Assembly: GCA_007571355.1 (NCBI GenBank)
Contig: RKRO01000343.1
Location: 1 to 9,403, forward strand
DNA: 9,403 nucleotides
Direction of reading: 5' to 3'
From: Candidatus Poribacteria bacterium
GTDB lineage: Bacteria > Poribacteria > WGA-4E > WGA-3G
Shown: positions 7,331 through 9,403 of the stretch, one piece after another
Layout: each line of letters opens with the position of its first letter
Position numbering within the stretch: the stretch's first letter is position 1
Translations under genes and position numbers: made by a program
The notes under the pieces: generated by a model
The model's database searches: none
What the model was told of the DNA's origin: nothing
Seen by the model: the letters and a program-made list of their open reading frames with translations, nothing else

Positions 7331-8014
7331 GTGTCTAATCCGTCAGAAGCACTTATCCGTATTGTAGATTTACATAAATCTTATTATGATGGCGAATCGG
7401 AACTTCCGGTGCTTCGGGGTATTGACCTTGAGATAAAGACATCAGAATTGCTTGCAGTGGTTGGGGCATCGGGTGTCGGAAAAAGTACATTGCTCCATAT
7501 CATGGGGACACTGGATCGACCAACGACAGGCCGCGTCTTATACGGCGACCAAGATATTTTTACTTTCCCGGATACCGAACTGGCACGGTTTCGAAACAAG
7601 GAGATCGGGTTCGTGTTTCAGTTTCATCATTTGTTGCCGGAGTTTAACGCGCTTGAAAACGTTGCTATGGCTGCGTTAATTACAACACCAAACAATAAAG
7701 CCATCTATGAGGAAGCAGCGTCACTACTTGAATATGTCGGTCTTGCAGAAAGGCTTTCGCATTACCCGGGCCAACTCTCCGGTGGCGAACGACAACGCGT
7801 CGCAATCGCACGAGCATTGATTAACAAACCGAAAATTGTGCTCGCCGACGAACCGACAGGCAATCTTGACCGACGGAGCAGTGAAGCAGTTCATGAACTA
7901 TTATGGGATTTGAGCACCAAATCCGGGCAGACTTTTGTTATTGTAACCCACAACTCTGAACTTGCTGAGCAGGTGGATAGGGTTGTTCAACTCGTTGATG
8001 GAAAGGTTTTCTAA
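7331..8014 (+). CDS. lolD: Lipoprotein-releasing ABC transporter ATP-binding protein
   Basis: LolD hydrolyses ATP at the cytoplasmic face to power lipoprotein release by the LolC/E permease. With the GTG start it is 227 residues, the usual family length. All ABC motifs are present: Walker A GASGVGKST (45-53), Q-loop with Q97, the LolD-typical FQFHHLLPEF (96-105), signature LSGGERQR (149-156), Walker B IVLADE with catalytic E174, the D-loop region GNLD (177-180) and the switch H207. FQFHHLLPEF separates it from MacB-like and FtsE-like ATPases, which share the general fold. It lies 16 bases after the permease gene and is surely co-transcribed with it. No third Lol component is seen in the window. 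Confidence 0.95.
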   Translation: MSNPSEALIRIVDLHKSYYDGESELPVLRGIDLEIKTSELLAVVGASGVGKSTLLHIMGTLDRPTTGRVLYGDQDIFTFPDTELARFRNKEIGFVFQFHHLLPEFNALENVAMAALITTPNNKAIYEEAASLLEYVGLAERLSHYPGQLSGGERQRVAIARALINKPKIVLADEPTGNLDRRSSEAVHELLWDLSTKSGQTFVIVTHNSELAEQVDRVVQLVDGKVF

Positions 8015-8151
8015 CTATGGGCATCCTCGGCACTATTCTATTATATTTCGCGCCCCTTCTCAGCAACGGGTGGGGATCCCGATTTCAGGTGAATCTCAAA
8101 TGTATTAAGAATCCGAATCATTTTAGAATATTAGCCTGGGACAACCAGATA

Positions 8152-8230
8152 CCTGCCCAAAATCTAATGCAGGAGTCTTTGCTGGTGGTATTTGCTCGGG
8201 TGTTCCTGCGGATTTCTTTAACTCAGGAGG
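8152..8230 (+). promoter_or_regulatory. Possible alternative stems in the ilvE leader
   Basis: The 229-base gap between lolD and ilvE holds four short complementary segments: CCTGC (8152-8156), GCAGGA (8169-8174), TCCTGC (8204-8209) and CAGGAGG (8224-8230), the last containing the ribosome-binding site. The second can pair with either the first or the third, and the third can also pair with the fourth. That would permit switching between a masked and a free ribosome-binding site, as in attenuators and riboswitches. The stems are only 5-6 bp, and segments resembling Shine-Dalgarno sequences pair easily by chance. The rest of the gap shows nothing I can identify. Confidence 0.22.
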
Positions 8231-8243
8231 CCATAATTAAAAA

Positions 8244-9122
8244 ATGTTGATTTATATCGACGGAGAATTTTTACCAAAAGCAGAGGCTAAAATTTCAGTA
8301 TTTGACCACGGCTTGCTTTACGGTGATGGTGTTTTTGAAGGCATCCGCTCCTATAACGGGCGTGTCTTTAAACTTGATGAACACCTCGAACGACTTTATG
8401 ACTCTGCGAAATCAATTATGCTACAGATCCCTATCTCTATCGAAACGATGAAAGAGACTGTTCTGGAAACACTCCGTCGAAATCATCTGACAGAAGCCTA
8501 TATCCGATTAATCGTAACTCGCGGCGTTGGAGACCTTGGACTGGATCCAGATAAATGTCCAAAAGCCACCGTAATAATTATTGCAGATAAAATCGTCTTG
8601 TATCCACAAAAGTTTTACAAAGAGGGTTTGGAGATCGTAACTGCTGCTGTTCGACGGAATTATACAGAAGCCATCAATCCGCGTATCAAATCTTTGAACT
8701 ATCTCAACAACATTTTAGCAAAAATCGAAGGGAAACAGGCGGGTACAGAAGAGGTCCTGATGCTTAATGCTGAAGGTTATGTCGTTGAATGTAGCGGCGA
8801 TAATATTTTCTGCGTAAGGAATGGGGTGCTTATTACACCACCTGTACATATCGGAATCTTGGAGGGCGTAACCCGGAACAGTGTTATTGATCTTGCCGGG
8901 GACGCAGGGATCCCGGTGGAGGAGCGCGTTTTCACACGCCACGATCTTTATATCGCAGACGAATGTTTTCTGACAGGTACAGCTGCCGAGGTTATCCCTG
9001 TGGTAAAAATTGACCGGCGCGCTATTGGAGATGGACAACCGGGTAAACTCACACAGCAGCTCATCGCCGCATTTCGGCATTATGCGAATAGCTGCGGCAC
9101 CGCAATCTATGCTAAAGTATAG
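8244..9122 (+). CDS. ilvE: Branched-chain amino acid aminotransferase, class IV
   Basis: IlvE is a PLP enzyme that interconverts leucine, isoleucine and valine with their 2-oxo acids using glutamate/2-oxoglutarate, in the cytoplasm. The 292-residue protein has the class IV fold marks: FDHGLLYGDGVFEGIR (20-35), the PLP lysine K149 in RIKSLNYLNN, VECSGDNIF with E182, GILEGVTRNSV (204-214) and the phosphate-binding FLTGTAAEV (242-250). D-amino-acid transaminase and aminodeoxychorismate lyase share this fold, but GILEGVTR together with KSLNYLNN fits IlvE best. ATG 8244 is preceded by AGGAGG (8225-8230) with a rather long 13-base spacer; an in-frame TAA just upstream (8238-8240) rules out an earlier start. 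It is separated from lolD by 229 bases and is functionally unrelated to it. Confidence 0.92.
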   Translation: MLIYIDGEFLPKAEAKISVFDHGLLYGDGVFEGIRSYNGRVFKLDEHLERLYDSAKSIMLQIPISIETMKETVLETLRRNHLTEAYIRLIVTRGVGDLGLDPDKCPKATVIIIADKIVLYPQKFYKEGLEIVTAAVRRNYTEAINPRIKSLNYLNNILAKIEGKQAGTEEVLMLNAEGYVVECSGDNIFCVRNGVLITPPVHIGILEGVTRNSVIDLAGDAGIPVEERVFTRHDLYIADECFLTGTAAEVIPVVKIDRRAIGDGQPGKLTQQLIAAFRHYANSCGTAIYAKV

Positions 9123-9179
9123 CAGTCTTTCCCGACAGGATGCGGAGCAGGCGCAACATATAGGAGATATTACAACATT

Positions 9180-9403
9180 ATGGACGCAATAAAAAATGTT
9201 CTGATGCTAATAAGCCTTATTATCGGATTTGCGGCAACTATCGCTTTGGCAAATGAACAAGCAGATGGAGTGTATGGACCTCACAAAGCTACCACAGAAG
9301 AACAAGCAGAGCCAGTTGCGGAAACTCAGGCAACATCTGATACTGAAAGCGAGAAGGTTGACGAAAAGTCCGAATCTGATACCATTAAACCTAATGTCGA
9401 TGC
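9180..9403 (+). CDS. Exported acidic protein of unknown function (3' end beyond window)
   Basis: The reading frame is open from ATG 9180 to the window end, 74 codons plus two bases. The start MDAIKNVLMLISLIIGF, then AATIALA, is a typical Sec signal peptide: short charged head, hydrophobic core, and ALA before N27 as a probable signal peptidase I site. No lipobox cysteine is present, so it is not a lipoprotein. The visible mature part is rich in Glu, Ala, Thr, Ser and Asp and looks like an unstructured acidic linker, perhaps leading to a periplasmic domain beyond the window. AGGAG (9162-9166) precedes it at 13 bases, the same spacing as ilvE. It starts 57 bases after ilvE ends. I do not recognise the family. 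Confidence 0.75.
   Translation, partial: MDAIKNVLMLISLIIGFAATIALANEQADGVYGPHKATTEEQAEPVAETQATSDTESEKVDEKSESDTIKPNVD

Noticed and set aside
8017..8250. 77-residue open frame between lolD and ilvE, overlapping the ilvE start by 7 bases
   Set aside because: No clear ribosome-binding site, no recognisable domain, and a composition like translated non-coding DNA. It is fairly rich in Ile/Leu/Val, so a leader-peptide role was considered, but it lacks the concentrated runs of regulatory codons.

Overview
The window looks like chromosomal housekeeping DNA from a diderm (outer-membrane-bearing) bacterium. The evidence is lnt (apolipoprotein N-acyltransferase) together with a LolC/E-type permease and a LolD ATPase, which serve outer-membrane lipoprotein maturation and sorting. 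GC content is moderate, and TTG and GTG starts are used alongside ATG. The taxon cannot be fixed from the sequence alone. The gene order lnt-prfB-lysS-lolC/E-lolD recalls a cluster found in deltaproteobacteria-like genomes, and the protein style would also fit candidate phyla such as Poribacteria; this is a guess. Every complete gene is on the + strand. I saw no convincing minus-strand gene, tRNA, rRNA, CRISPR array or transposase.

Layout: 1-114 holds a nested inverted repeat and the lnt leader. lnt occupies 115-1881. prfB (release factor 2) occupies 1916-3020 and is split by a programmed +1 frameshift at an in-frame UGA (1985-1987). An AT-rich gap (3021-3154) holds a second nested inverted repeat and a likely promoter for lysS (3155-4627). 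Two tandem, paralogous GNAT acetyltransferases (4629-5180 and 5177-5740) follow almost without gap. Next come a LolC/E-family permease with two apparent extra membrane segments (5851-7314), lolD (7331-8014), a 229-base non-coding stretch with possible alternative stems, and a branched-chain aminotransferase (8244-9122). A truncated gene for an exported acidic protein (9180-end) closes the window.

How the genes fit together: Lnt N-acylates lipoproteins in the inner membrane, and LolC/E with LolD then extracts outer-membrane lipoproteins. prfB and lysS serve translation. The GNAT pair may have been inserted into an older lysS-lolC neighbourhood.

The points most worth a second look are small departures inside well-known genes: RF2 carries SPY where SPF is expected; its frameshift site has one extra base between the Shine-Dalgarno-like run and CUU; the Lol permease has an inserted two-helix segment; Lnt has an inserted loop of about 40 residues; and the GNAT pair has a CGYC acetyl-CoA loop. 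I found no clear candidate for a wholly new system.
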